DNA of 64,000 nucleotides from contig CM035171.1 in NCBI GenBank assembly GCA_020205615.1, forward strand, positions 26,787,741 through 26,851,740. Direction: 5' to 3'. A model generated the notes under the pieces. The model did no database searches and was not told the origin of the DNA. It worked only from the letters and a program-made list of their open reading frames with translations. This document shows positions 1-10,690 of this stretch, piece after piece. Made by a program: the position numbers and the translations under genes. The first letter of the stretch is position 1; every line of letters starts with the position of its first letter. The stretch is from Panax quinquefolius (Eukaryota > Streptophyta > Magnoliopsida > Apiales > Araliaceae).

Positions 1-1694
1 TTTATTTTATAAATATTTTAATAATAATTTTCATTGAATATTTATTTTATTCCATAAATATCTCAATTAAAATATTTAATTTATTTTATAAATATTTTAA
101 TAATAATTTTCATCGAATATTTATTTTTTTATTTTTATTTTTTTTTTTTTTTCTCACGGAAGTGGTAATTTTAGTTTAGTAACGCTTGCGGGGTGGGGTT
201 ACCAGACTCGATTCTGCGTTTCAGCTTCATGAACATAACAAGGCCAAATTAGGCCAAAAATCTCTCACAAATAAAATTATACGTTCTCTCAAGAACACAT
301 AATATGACCATAACTTCCAATTAGTTTATTTTTACACGAATTTAGACATACCCAAACACTGTAATACACATATAACTACTACTCAACCCTTCTATCATGA
401 TTTTAACATGTTAAAACACATAATTTGTAGAATCAACACATGTAATTTACTGTTCTTGGTGTTTTTGAAAGTTTTGAATACAGAACATGAAAATCAACAC
501 TACGGATTCGTTATAACACCAAATCTGTTCATTTGAAGTTTGGTCTCTTCGTTTTAATATGCATAATTATATACAGGTATAAAATTTATGACACAATATA
601 TGTTTGACGTATTAAAATTGCGAGTAAGGGCCATATGACCATATTTCTATACTCTATAATTTTGCAGCAATAATATACGACATATATTTTATGAAACTGA
701 TGTTATGCTTCATACAACATAGTAAAAACATACTACGTTAACATATTAACACATATATGTGTAAATTTATAATACAACTTATGATTATCGTGTTAAATTT
801 GGTATGTAAGGCCATATGGCCATATTTTCATACTCTATAATTTTGTAGGAAGTATATACGACATGTTTTTATGAAACTGATGATATGGTTTATACAATAT
901 ATATAATAAAACACGATATGATAACATTTATCACATAATTAACATATAATCTTTACTCCTTTTTCCACTACAGAGCTTTTACAGAACATAAAAGCCATTT
1001 TTCTTAAAAAACTTAAACAACGTAAAAATAGAAATTGGGTTAAAGGAATTACCCAGAGTATAAAGTGTAGATTAGGAGAGCCTTGATAATCCTTTCTCAG
1101 TTACTAGAACAATCACACACTCACAAATTCTCTCAACTTCAAAATTTCTCTCTGTGATAGCTTTGTTCCAGACTTAGAAAATAAAGGAGACGTATACAAT
1201 TTTTTTATAAAAAGAAATTGAGCGCAGAGTGGATGGTCAGTTACCTAGTAATGGTTAACTGCTCTCAACCTCCACTAAGGCCTCGTTTGGCAAGCCTAAA
1301 ATGGCTCAAAACTATTTAATTTAATAAATCTTTTATACCAAAGTTTAATAATGTCACACTCATTTATACAATAACTCAAATATATTATTTAATTTAATTT
1401 GAATAAAATATAATAATTTCTCATTAATTCACATAGTCATATAATTAATTTTCTCATTAATTATAAAATAATATTAGGCTTATTAAATATTTCTTTTAAT
1501 TCAATAAACTCACATAATTATATATTTTGAATAATAAATTCTCCACATTAATTTAATAAATATAACACATATAATTAAATTAATCTATCACAATTGCATC
1601 AATTAATTATTTAATCTAATAATTAAATCATCGAAAATATTTATTAAATTCAATAAATATTAAAATTAAATTACAAAATATCTCGGTCGTCACA
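1..1694 (-). repeat. 3' LTR of element Z (truncated by window start)
   Basis: Very AT-rich non-coding sequence that ends at 1694 with GTCACA (TGTGAC on the element strand), immediately beside a C-rich tract that reads as the polypurine tract on the minus strand. It contains a segment around 1278-1300 (CCTCGTTTGGC) that corresponds, in reverse, to GCCAAACAAAGCC in the LTR of element A, so the two LTR families are related. The outer end is outside the window. No gene is seen in it. Confidence 0.75.
1206..1213 (-). promoter_or_regulatory. Possible TATA box of Z LTR
   Basis: On the minus strand TATAAAAAA lies about 490 bp inside the LTR, upstream of a purine-rich stretch resembling the GAGAGA-rich leader found at the same relative place in element A. 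Position and composition fit a U3 promoter, but AT-rich sequence makes chance matches common. Confidence 0.3.
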
Positions 1695-1792
1695 TCTTTC
1701 CCCCCTTAAAAGGATTCTATCCCCAGAATCACGACTCAATAAATTCGACCCGCTACATTCTCCCCCTTTACAAAGATTCTCGCCTCCGTAAT
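1695..1792 (-). other. Duplicated hairpin + polypurine tract of Z
   Basis: The minus strand has a purine run (AAGGGGGGAAAGA, 1695-1708) directly before the LTR start, preceded by the near-palindrome GATTCTGGGGATAGAATC. A second, more diverged copy of the same order (stem remnant, TTTGTAAAGGGGGAGAATGTAGC) lies at 1754-1792. Element A has the same two-copy arrangement at 27618-27712. The inner purine run is taken as the plus-strand primer because it abuts the LTR. Confidence 0.6.
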
Positions 1793-1805
1793 CGCTTTAC
1801 ATAAT

Positions 1806-2427
1806 TTAAGTAAATAAATTAGGGTAATTCTTCATCATATTCTCTTCAAGTTCCCACGTTGCTTCTTCAGCGTTGTGGTTCCTCCAAATTACCTTAACAG
1901 AAGGTATTACTTTATTTCTGAGAACTTGTTCTTTTCTGTCGACAATTTGAATAAGAATTTCTACGTAAGATAAGTTTTTTTTCAAAATGTCGGGGTTCGT
2001 ATTCAATTACATGCTTGTAATCGGGTTTGTAGGGTCGTAATACAAAGACATGGAAGACGTTGTGGACATTCTCGAGTGCTGGAGGTAAGGCTACCTCATA
2101 CGCAACTTCTCCGATTCTTCGTAGTACTTCAAAGGGTCCAATGAATCTTGGGCTTAATTTTCATTTCTTTCCGAACCTGATCTTTCCCTTCCAGGGAGAG
2201 ACTTTCAAAAACACATAACTACCCGGTTCAAACTCAACATTTTTACGGTGTGGATCGATGTATTTTTTCTGCCTATCTTGAGCTACTACCAGTCTTGTTC
2301 GGATCATTTTAACTATCTCTGCTGTCTGCTGTACTAGTTCGGGACCTAATAATTGTCTCTTGCCAACTTCATCCCAGTATAGCAGAGTTCTGCACTTTTT
2401 GTCGTATAACGCTTCATAAGGCGACAT
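1806..2427 (-). pseudogene. pol: Z pol: integrase C-terminus and chromodomain-like tail
   Basis: The right part (2161-2427) encodes the integrase C-terminal region with the block PGSYVFLKVSPWKGKIRFGK, preceded by a target-gene-like MSPYEALYDKKCRT motif. A stop follows, and the frame resumes with [14 protein letters not shown] on the same strand. The last part (1806-2006) carries [17 protein letters not shown] and EEATWELEENM, the signature of the degenerate (group II) chromodomain that ends Tekay/Del polyproteins and in relatives binds marked histones. A frameshift near 2000 separates it from the integrase. Products would have acted in the nucleus during integration. Clearly homologous to element A 26941-27606. 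Confidence 0.85.
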
Positions 2428-3906
2428 GCCAATACTAGCGTGGTAATCTTGTTGTTATGTAGAACTCTACGAAAGCGATGGGTGATCATCCCAATTTCCT
2501 TTAAAGTCCATTACACAGGCTCTTAGCATATTTTTTAATGTCTGAATCGTTCTTTCGCTCTGTCTATCTGTCTGAGGGTGATATGTTGTACTCATTTACA
2601 ATTGTTTACCCATGCATTCTTGTAGATGTTTTCAGAAGTTCGATGTAAAGCGCGAATCCCTATTGGAAACAATTGACACCGGCACTCCGTGCCTCGAAAC
2701 AATCTCTTTCACATATAACCTTGCCAACTGGTCTAAGTTGAGTCTGATTTTGATCGGAAGAAAATGTGCGGATTTCGTCAATCGGTCAACGATAACCCAT
2801 ACTGCGTCATAGCCTTCTTGAGTTGTCGGAAGGCAAACCACGAAGTCCATCGTAATATGTACCCATTTACATTCTGGGATCTCCAACGGTTGTAGCAACC
2901 CATTCGGTCTTTGATTTTTTGCTTTCACTTTCTGACAAGTTAGACATTTGGCAACACACTCTGCAACATCTAGTTTCAGATTTGGCCACCAGATATGTTG
3001 TCGAAGATCTTGGTACATCTTGGTACTACCAGGGTGAATCGAATATCGTGAGCTATGAGCCTCATTCAAAATGTCTTCCTTAATCCCTGGTACTGGTGGT
3101 ACCCAAATTCGGTTCTCAAATCTTAGTATTCCTTCCTTGTCCATCTTGAATCTCGATTCGGTTCCTTTGAATATCTTCTTTTTCACTTTTTTACATTCTT
3201 CGTCCTGAAGTTGAGCCTCCTTAACTTTATCTAGTAGGGTTGTACCGGATTGCATCTGGAATAACTTCTCATCAATTTCCATATGATACTTCACTTCCAA
3301 CTCCAGTTTCTCCATTTCTAAAATTAGCTCCTCCTGAGCAGTCAACATCATCAATTTCTCACGACCCTTTCTACTTAAGGCGTCGGCAACCACATTTGCC
3401 TTACCCGGATGGTATAAAATTTCACAATCATAGTCTTTAATTAACTCCAACCACCTTCTTTGGCGCATATTCAAGTTCTTCTGTGTAAAAATATATTTCA
3501 GACTCTTGTGGTCTGTATATATTTCACACTTCTCCCCATAGAGATAGTGCCTCCAGATTTTTAAAGCAAAAACCACTGCAGCTAACTCCAAGTCGTGGGT
3601 CGGATACCCCTTCTCGTAATCCTTCAATTGTCGCGATGCATATGCAATGACTCTGCCGTTTTGCATAAGCACACAGCCAAGTCCTTTATGCGACGCATCA
3701 CTAAAAACAACAAAATTTCCTGTATCATCCGGAAGAGACAACACCGGTGTTGTACTCAACCTCTTCTTCAATTCTTGAAAGCTTTCTTCACACTTCTCCG
3801 TCTAAATAAATTTCACAGCTTTTCTAGTCAAATTCGTTAACGGAATTGCGATCTTGGAAAAGTCTTGAATGAATCTTCTGTAATATCCTGCTAATCCAAG
3901 AAAACT
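2428..3906 (-). pseudogene. pol: Z pol: RNase H and integrase core
   Basis: A long open stretch (2632-3771) encodes RNase H ([17 protein letters not shown] and YTDHKSLKY carrying the acidic residues), then the integrase zinc-binding region (HSSRYSIH followed later by CLTC) and the core beginning with ITMDFVV. The second catalytic aspartate motif reads SNRDSRF where the family, and element A, have SDRD, so the catalytic Asp is Asn here (a G-to-A type change). Stops at about 3770-3800 and 2630 break the frame. Residues 2428-2631 still read as the third acidic block ([10 protein letters not shown]) in a broken frame. Inactive as it stands. Confidence 0.88.
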
Positions 3907-4617
3907 TCATACTTTCGACGGCGTCCTCGGCTGATCCCAGTTAAACAAGGCTTCAACTTTGGATGGATCTACCGAAATTCCATTTTTATCGATCACGTGC
4001 CCAAGAAATTGTACCCGCTCAATCCAAAATTCGCATTTCAAAAACTTGGCATACAACTTCTCCCTTCTTAATACTTCCAACGTTAATCTCAAATGCTCTT
4101 CACGTTCTTCCTTGGTTTTCGAATATACCAAAATATCGTCTATAAATACTACTACGAACTTGTCCAAAAACGGCTTGAAAACACCATTCATTAGTCCCAT
4201 AAATGTTGCAGGAGCAGTCGTTAGACCAAACGACATTACCAAAAATTCGTAGTGACCATATCGTGTTCTGAACGCTGTCTTTGGTACATCCTCTAGCCTC
4301 ACCTTTAGTTGATGATAACCACTCCTGAAGTCTATCTTGGAAAAGTATCTCGCTCCCTTCAATTGATCAAATAGGTCGTCAATCCTCGGTAATGGATATC
4401 TATTCTTAATCGTGACCTTATTCAGTTCTCTGTAATCAATGCAGAGTCGCATCGTTCCGTTCTTCTTTTTCACAAATAACACCAACACTCCCCACGGCGA
4501 TACGCTCGGTTGAATGTACTTCTTGTCCAGTAATTCTTGTAGTTGTACCATTAATTCTTTCATCTCTACTGGTGCCATTCGGTATGGTGCCTTCGATATT
4601 GGAGCAATTCCTGGCAT
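3907..4617 (-). pseudogene. pol: Z pol: reverse transcriptase
   Basis: 236 codons covering the RT fingers and palm: [39 protein letters not shown], the D of [20 protein letters not shown] and the catalytic box [13 protein letters not shown], followed by the connection to RNase H ([20 protein letters not shown]). This enzyme copies the element RNA into cDNA inside the particle. One in-frame stop (4618-4620) separates it from the protease part and another ends it before [12 protein letters not shown], which is still readable downstream. Best match by eye is the RT of element A; Tekay/Del clade. Confidence 0.9.
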
Positions 4618-5466
4618 TCAATCGATCACGAAATAAACCTCTCTATCTGGTGGAAGTCCTGGCAAATCGTCTAGAAATACGTCGATGAAGTCCCTCACTA
4701 CTGGTATCTCCTCTAATTTCGGATTTTCTTTACGACTGTCGACTATGTAAGCTAAATATCCTACACAGCCTTGTCTTAAAAACTTCCTGGCCTGCATCAT
4801 TGTCAGACAACTCGCTTGTCTAGGCGACTTGCTACCATAAAACACAACCTTTGACAGAGTAATAAGGTTAATACTCTTCTTCTGATAATTAATTACAGCC
4901 CCGTAATTGAATAACCAGTCCATTCCCAAGATAACGTCGAATTCCCCAAGTCGAATAGGGATAAGATCTACGTTCATGATATTACCTTTAATATCCACTC
5001 TACAGTTCTTATATACATACTTAACAGGGATTATTTCTCTATTCACAATTTCTATGTTCATGGGGTATTTTAACTCATCCTTAGGCAATTCTAAGCTCTT
5101 AGCAAAGTCATCGGTTATAAATGAACAAGTAACACCTGAATCAAATAATACATAAGCATTAACTTTATTGATCGAAATGATACCTGACACCACATCACGA
5201 GACTGAACTACATCCTGCACCGTTATATTGAAATTTCTGGCGGTCGGTCGGTTGGTTGCGGTTGGTCCTGTGATAGTCAAGGCGCTTCCACTGCTGTTTC
5301 CCCAATTTCCTCCTGATCCTGCCCCTCCAGATCCCTTCTTAGGACAGTCTCTTGCCAGATGATCGTTTGAACCACAAGTGAAGCAAGCACCCTTCTTTGG
5401 GTTAGGACAGTTAGGTGCTATGTGGCCTTCCTGACCACAATTATAGCACACTCGTTTTCCCTTCAT
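4618..5466 (-). pseudogene. pol: Z gag C-terminus (zinc knuckles) and aspartic protease
   Basis: Starts with two CCHC knuckles, CYNCGQEGHIAPNC and CFTCGSNDHLARDC, used for RNA packaging, then a glycine-rich linker and a retropepsin-like protease with LFDSGVTCSFI as the active-site loop (the family has DSGAT; A to V here) and LGEFDVILGMDWL as the second conserved block. It runs on into the RT leader ([10 protein letters not shown]). The open frame starts inside gag, so the ATG at 5466 is not a biological start. An in-frame stop follows at 4618-4620. Confidence 0.88.
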
Positions 5467-6320
5467 GCAAACTCCCAGATGAGCTTTCCCGTAGGTCGGG
5501 CATGCTTCGATCCTCTTCTTCTGACCTCCTTGCTGATTTCCAGTTGATGTGTTGTTAGACCACCTTCTCTTTTGATTATTATTACCACCTCATGTGTTGC
5601 TTCCACCAGCCTTGTTAATTCCTTCATTTTCACTCTTCTTCTTCTTCTGATCCTGATTATATTTGGTTACCGCATCTCTTCCACCTTCAGCGAGTATGGC
5701 TTTCTCGAGTACCCCGGCGAACGTCTTCAATTGAAACATTGACACCTTATTATACAACCATGGCTTTAATCCTAGTTCAAACCATGACGTCTTTAATTGT
5801 GCACTTGATATGTGGCGAACCTCGCCAACTCGTTGAATCTAGCCGCATAATCTGGTACAAACATATTCCCCTATTTCAACTCCAGAAACTGAACCTCCAT
5901 TTGGTTCTGCGAGCTGGTCGGGAAATACATCTCAAAGAACATCTCCTTGAATCTCTCCCAGGTAATCATACCTTTTCCTCCACGGACCTTGTTTGTTTGC
6001 CACCAATAACTGGCTTCAAATTTCAGCATAAACATTGCGAAAATGGTCTTATGGTCCTCTCTGACTCTTGCGACATCAAAAACCTTCTCCATCTCCATAA
6101 CCCAAGTTTGAGCTTCGATCGGGTTCATGGAGCCTTTAAACTCTGGCGGTCCCACCACCTTAAAATCTTTAAACATTGTATTCAGTGGAGCTTGAGGTTG
6201 ATTATTCATTGCTCCAGCTAGTAAGTTCACTAATTGTTAAACAGGGTTAGCATTGGCGTTATTGTTATTCGTTGACTCTTCCTGAGCTGGTTGACGATGT
6301 TGTCTTCTTCTTGGCGGCAT
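5467..6320 (-). pseudogene. gag: Z gag (capsid part), broken
   Basis: The start at 6320 reads MPPRRRQHRQPAQEE, matching the start of element A gag (MPPRREPPRQRTNE). The retrotransposon gag domain follows in 5871-6230 (FKDFKVVGPPEFKGSMNPIE, ASYWWQTNKV, MEVQFLELK). A stop near 6236 and several frame losses below 5870 disrupt it, although the part reading ARFNELARF is still recognisable. The protein would assemble the cytoplasmic virus-like particle. About 290 bp of AT-rich spacer (6321-6610) separates it from the pre-gag ORF. Confidence 0.8.
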
Positions 6321-6610
6321 ATTTCTGTTAAAATATATGCTTATTAGATCTTTATTTATTTCTCAAAATAGTTAAGGCATTACTTAACAATTTAACATAA
6401 TCACTTAACACATTATCTCAAACAACTTGATATATTTAATCAAATCAAAAGTTTTAACATCAAACGATAGCATCACTGCTATTTACATTATCTATCCCGA
6501 GATAAAGAATCCTCAGGATTTAAAATATTAAAATATTCCTTTGTTCATATCCACATCGGAATTTACATCTAAATACCAGATAAATATTTCACAAAATTAA
6601 ACAAATTCTA

Positions 6611-7325
6611 TCACTGCTTGTTAATGCGCTGAACAGCCTTGCTACGTTCCTCTTCAATGATGCGAGACATCGTCCTGCGATCCAGCATGTACGATGGTAG
6701 TCCTTCGAACTGGATTGGGTACCTCAAAACTCGATCTTGAGCCTCATCCATTGCATTATTAAGTGTAGAGTACGTCTCTCCAAGCTTAGCCTTCTTTGCA
6801 CGACCATCCTCTTCTGCAAGATCAGCACGACGTGATTCTCTTACCCATCCCTCCTCTGCTATGATCAGCCTTTCTGAGCTTTCCTTCAGTTCCTTCTTCA
6901 ACTTCTCTATCTCCTCAGTCTTCTCCTCGGTTTGACCCTTCTCGTGGACCAAATCTCATTCTATATTTCCCAGAATGAAGAGTCACAACCTCCCTATCCT
7001 TCTGTTTGATGGTAATCTGCTGAATAATCGCTCGCTCAGTCAGATCTTGGACAGTGTCACGTAACTCTACGTTACGGCCATATAACTCGTCGTACATCTC
7101 AGCATCGATGGAGTTCGGTGGGAACTCCTCTTCTTCCTCTTCCTCCTCAGGATCCTCCTCTGGATCAGTCTCAGGCTCATGCTCCTGACCAATAACAGTG
7201 ATCAATGGAGATGGATCACTCTGTATCAACTGCTCCCTGACAACATGAATGTCTCGGGGCTCCTCCTCAGTAGGTACTCGGGGTTCCTCCTCCCCAGCTC
7301 GACTAGCTCCTCCAACATCCAACAT
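6611..7325 (-). pseudogene. Z pre-gag ORF: acidic, coiled-coil-like protein of unknown function
   Basis: Located between PBS and gag on the same strand as gag. The N-terminal half (7325-6915) has EEEPRDIHVVREQL, a run of glutamates, then MYDELYGRNVELRDTV followed by heptad-like sequence. A single frameshift near 6940 leads into the second half (6952-6611), rich in E/K and predicted by eye to be coiled coil, ending YPIQFEGLPSYMLDRRTM and IIEEERSKAVQRI. Element A (22002-22745) has the same motifs in the same order, and C (34594-34926) the first half. I do not recognise a Pfam-type domain. Not part of gag, since gag has its own start 290 bp downstream. Function unknown. Confidence 0.7.
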
Positions 7326-7546
7326 CCTGACAACATAGTTTCAAGTTTTAGTTACTAAGTTGTACTAGTGAGCACATAATTTGACACATATGCACATAAA
7401 ATCTTTTATTATCTTCAATGAATTAAAAAAAATTCATTTCTTAGAACTCGATAAGAGTTTTCCATCACTATGTTCTTCCTATAAGGCTACTACCTAAGGT
7501 TGTTCCCCCACCTAAGGTTCATAACCTACAAGCTTTGATACCAACA
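7326..7546 (-). other. Z leader and primer binding site
   Basis: Positions 7531-7546 read TGTTGGTATCAAAGCT on the minus strand, abutting the LTR end TGTCACA. This matches the plant initiator-methionine tRNA binding site (TGGTATCAGAGC) with one change. The rest of the leader (7326-7530) is non-coding, with a direct motif CCTAAGGTT repeated twice. Confidence 0.75.
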
Positions 7547-8584
7547 TGTGACACCCCCAAATTCGGGTACTTAAATTTCCACATGATTTGGTGTTCACTG
7601 TACAAATATCATCTATCTATCTACCCATAATAAATGAAAACCATGCAATAGATAGAAATAAATCCTCCCCTTATGGGGTTACAACATCTGAATAATAAAT
7701 ACAATCCCAGGTTAAACTAACCTTAAACATCTGTGCGGAAACATAAACAAATAATAAGTCTTAAACAACATCAAGTCTTGACAATAACATTCTTAAAATT
7801 AAATAACAAGTCTTCATCACTTATTAGCTTTGCTCTTGCCTTTGCTAGTAGAAGGCTCATCGTACCTTTCGTTTTTAACTGCAATGTTATTATTACGCAA
7901 GAGTGAGCATGATTGCCCACAAGTATAAAAGTGAAATAATAATATATAATAACATGCGAGTGAATCAAAGACTTCTGAAATAAAAGCTAAACTTTTGAAT
8001 CAAGAATGAATAATAAGAATTCAAAAGATTTCCGAGGGTCATAAGACCTTGAACTATGTCCTAGGTTATCAAGGGTTATACTTGAAACCTTTAACAGTCA
8101 TAAGACTATGGACTCTTCTACTCGTACTTAGGGGGATCAGCCCTTAGTACCATACTGTGCACAATATCTTAACGCTAACGCATTAGTAATCCATATACAG
8201 GGTTGTTCATCTCAGTTTGACATTAGAGTCCTCACCAAAGGAAGTTTGATTTGGATAAATCAATAAAAGTTATGAAATTTAGAACGTTCATCAACTATGG
8301 ACTAGTCGAATCAAATAAGGTTCACTAGTCTAATATGGTTTAACAATAAATGATATTTAAATTGAATAACAATCTCAAGAGGTATACAATAGAACAAGTA
8401 TTGTATAACAGAATCATACTTTGAAAAGATAAATAATCTTCAATATAACAATTTGAACTTGATTTAATAATAATGAGAATTTACTCGGTGTAATTTATAA
8501 ACTTGAATAATGATAACAAGTAGGGTTAGGACACTTGCCTCGTGCGTAGGCTAAACGATTACTACTTCCGTTCACCACAAATCC
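7547..8584 (-). repeat. 5' LTR of element Z, inner 1038 bp
   Basis: Begins TGTGACACCCCC next to the PBS and shares with the end of A's LTR the block GATTTGGTGTTCACT (reverse of AGTGAACACCAAATC near 21750). It is cut at 8585 by the start of element A. Together with 1-1694 about 2.7 kb of this LTR is visible without overlap, which fits a total of about 3 kb as in A. No gene is seen. Confidence 0.75.
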
Positions 8585-9257
8585 TGTAACATTTCAGATT
8601 TTTTTAAATGTAAATTATAAATATTTATTGATTTATATAAATATTTATTGGATGTGTTTATTATTGGATAAATAATTGTTCAATTTGATTGATTTGATTT
8701 AGTTAATTATTTAATTGTTAAATAATTAATGTGTTATGTGGATTGAGTTATGTGATTAAGTGAATTATTTAATAAATTGTTATTAAATAAAGTATGACAA
8801 ATAGCTATGTTATAAAGAGTAATTTTAATTTAGTTTTTCCAAACAAGGTTTAAGTATATTAATCCTTTAATTTTTAAATGGTTTGCCAAACAAAGCCTTA
8901 TGGCTTTTGGGTTTCTTTTGAATTTAAATTATTAATAAAACAAATAAAATATAAATAATATATATATATATTGTAACTGATAAACTTATTGGTATGTTTA
9001 ATACAGTCGTCAGTTTCCAAACGTTTGAAAAATAAAGCGTGCGTTGGTTTTATTTTTAGTATACGTATACTGTTATTTGGCTTAGCTATCAGTTTTACCT
9101 TTGAGTTATCTGCTAAACTGAGAGAAGAAAAGAAGAGAGTTTGAGAAAGAACCTGAGAGAGAGAAAGTATCAGTGATTAACAAAGATAGTCTAAGCAAAC
9201 GAAAAGGTATGTTTCTCTAACCTTAATATAGTTATATATATATATATATATATATAT

Positions 9258-10133
9258 GGCAATGACCCATAGCATGTATTTGCTACGGATCATAAAAGGG
9301 CAAATATGATCTCTACCTTCCATTACAATTATGAACGGATGGGATTTAAAAGTCAAACTCGTCGTCCGCTAGTTATAATAGCGGACTGGAATAAACCCAA
9401 TTTGGTTCGAAAATACCCCCATCACGCCAAAGCAAAGCATCAGAAAAAAAACACCGAGTCTGCACCCCATCGGGCCAAAGCAAAGCATTAAAAATTCTAG
9501 TGATTGCATACTCTGTGAAAGGGCTGCTGCGATTTCTTCATGCTGCGTTTTTTGAATTGGAATCTACTTCTCAATCGCAGATCAAAATTAGGGCAAACAC
9601 CAATCTAGTAAATCTGGGTTCTCTGTCAGCTACACTGCTTAGAATGTTACAAAGAAACGACATGTTCCAAATATGAATGATTTTTTAGAGAACGAAACTT
9701 GTAGTATTCAACAAATTTCTTGATTTTAATAAACTTGAAATTTGGGGGAAATACATACCTTACCTTGCAATTTGGGGAACATTAGGAGAAGAAGTTAACC
9801 GCCTACTCAATCAAGCTCTCCAATCGCCTCCTCTCTCATCCCTATTTGCCATTTTCCTCCTCAATCAAGTTGGACCCATTCTCAATCACATCGCGACAGA
9901 CTTGTGTGGGCAACGAAGAGGAAAAGGGAAAAGAAGAGAGAGAGGGAAGAAAAGTGCTAGTTGGTTTATTGGGGGGCATAAGCGTCCAGTATTTTTACTA
10001 ATTACGTCCGCTAGAATTACTAGCGGGCGGTAGTTACCCAAACCTTATCCCAGCCCTTCATCAACAAAACGGATGATTAAGAGCCTATATGTCACTTTTT
10101 ATTCCATAGCATATAGATGCTATGGATCATTCC

Positions 10134-10135
<2 letters not shown>
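9258..10135. mobile_element. MITE-like non-autonomous DNA element with ~45-bp TIRs
   Basis: The left end GGCAATGACCCATAGCAT and the reverse complement of the right end GGGGAATGATCCATAGCAT form imperfect terminal inverted repeats that continue for about 45 bp. It sits in a (TA)n tract, so a 9-bp target duplication cannot be told from the microsatellite; the matching place in A's 3' LTR (28385-28437) has only a CA/TA microsatellite and no element. Internal copies of CGTCCGCTA and its complement TAGCGGAC make smaller inverted repeats. An open frame at 9306-9491 has no recognisable domain and is probably chance. TIR length and size suggest a Mutator-type derivative, which is inference. Confidence 0.7.
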
Positions 10136-10169
<34 letters not shown>

Positions 10170-10690
10170 TTTCATGATGCCTAACGTCTCTATGTTTTTC
10201 AACTTCAATGTGTATAAGGTTTTTACAAAATTCTTGTAAACTATGTTTTAGTAATTGTTATACTAGCATATATTGATAGGTGATTGTATGTTTAACATGT
10301 ATATAAGATTTTATGTTAATTACGTGTTAAAGAAAAGGAATTAGTTTTCACAGTAAATATTCATGTATGAACGTATGTTTTGTAGAAATATCAAAAATTT
10401 GTATATGTTAATTGTGAAATTGTGAAATTGAAATATACATGTTAATTGATGTATATGTTGGTATGCTTGTATTTCAAAGTAGTCAATTTGGGTATAATCA
10501 TGGAATTTCAGTTTACTGTATTTTATTTATCAACAATGGAGTTTTGAGTTTTAAAAACAGTGTTTCAAAATTTAAGTTTCTAGAATTGTTGTTCAAATTG
10601 TTAATAATTGGTTTATAGATGATTGTTAACGTTTATGGGTAATTTATGTGAAGATATACATGTCAATTTAGATGTTAGTAGTGTTGAATG

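Larger units (their letters stand above)
1..8584 (-). mobile_element. Element Z: outer Tekay-like Ty3/gypsy retrotransposon (partial)
   Basis: Minus-strand LTR retrotransposon. Reading leftward: 5' LTR piece (7547-8584), initiator-Met-type PBS (7531-7546), pre-gag ORF (6611-7325), gag (5467-6320), and pol in the order protease, RT, RNase H, integrase, chromodomain-like tail (1806-5466), then polypurine tract (1695-1712) and 3' LTR (1-1694, cut by the window edge). The domain order and RT/integrase motifs are those of chromoviruses. Element A interrupts the 5' LTR at 8585, so the remainder of that LTR should lie beyond 64000. Coding capacity is lost through several stops and frameshifts. Family placement is by motif recognition only. 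Confidence 0.85.

Noticed and set aside
9306..9491. 61-codon frame within the MITE-like element
   Set aside because: No recognisable domain, overlaps internal inverted repeats, and shows a duplicated HxAKAKH phrase from a sequence repeat.
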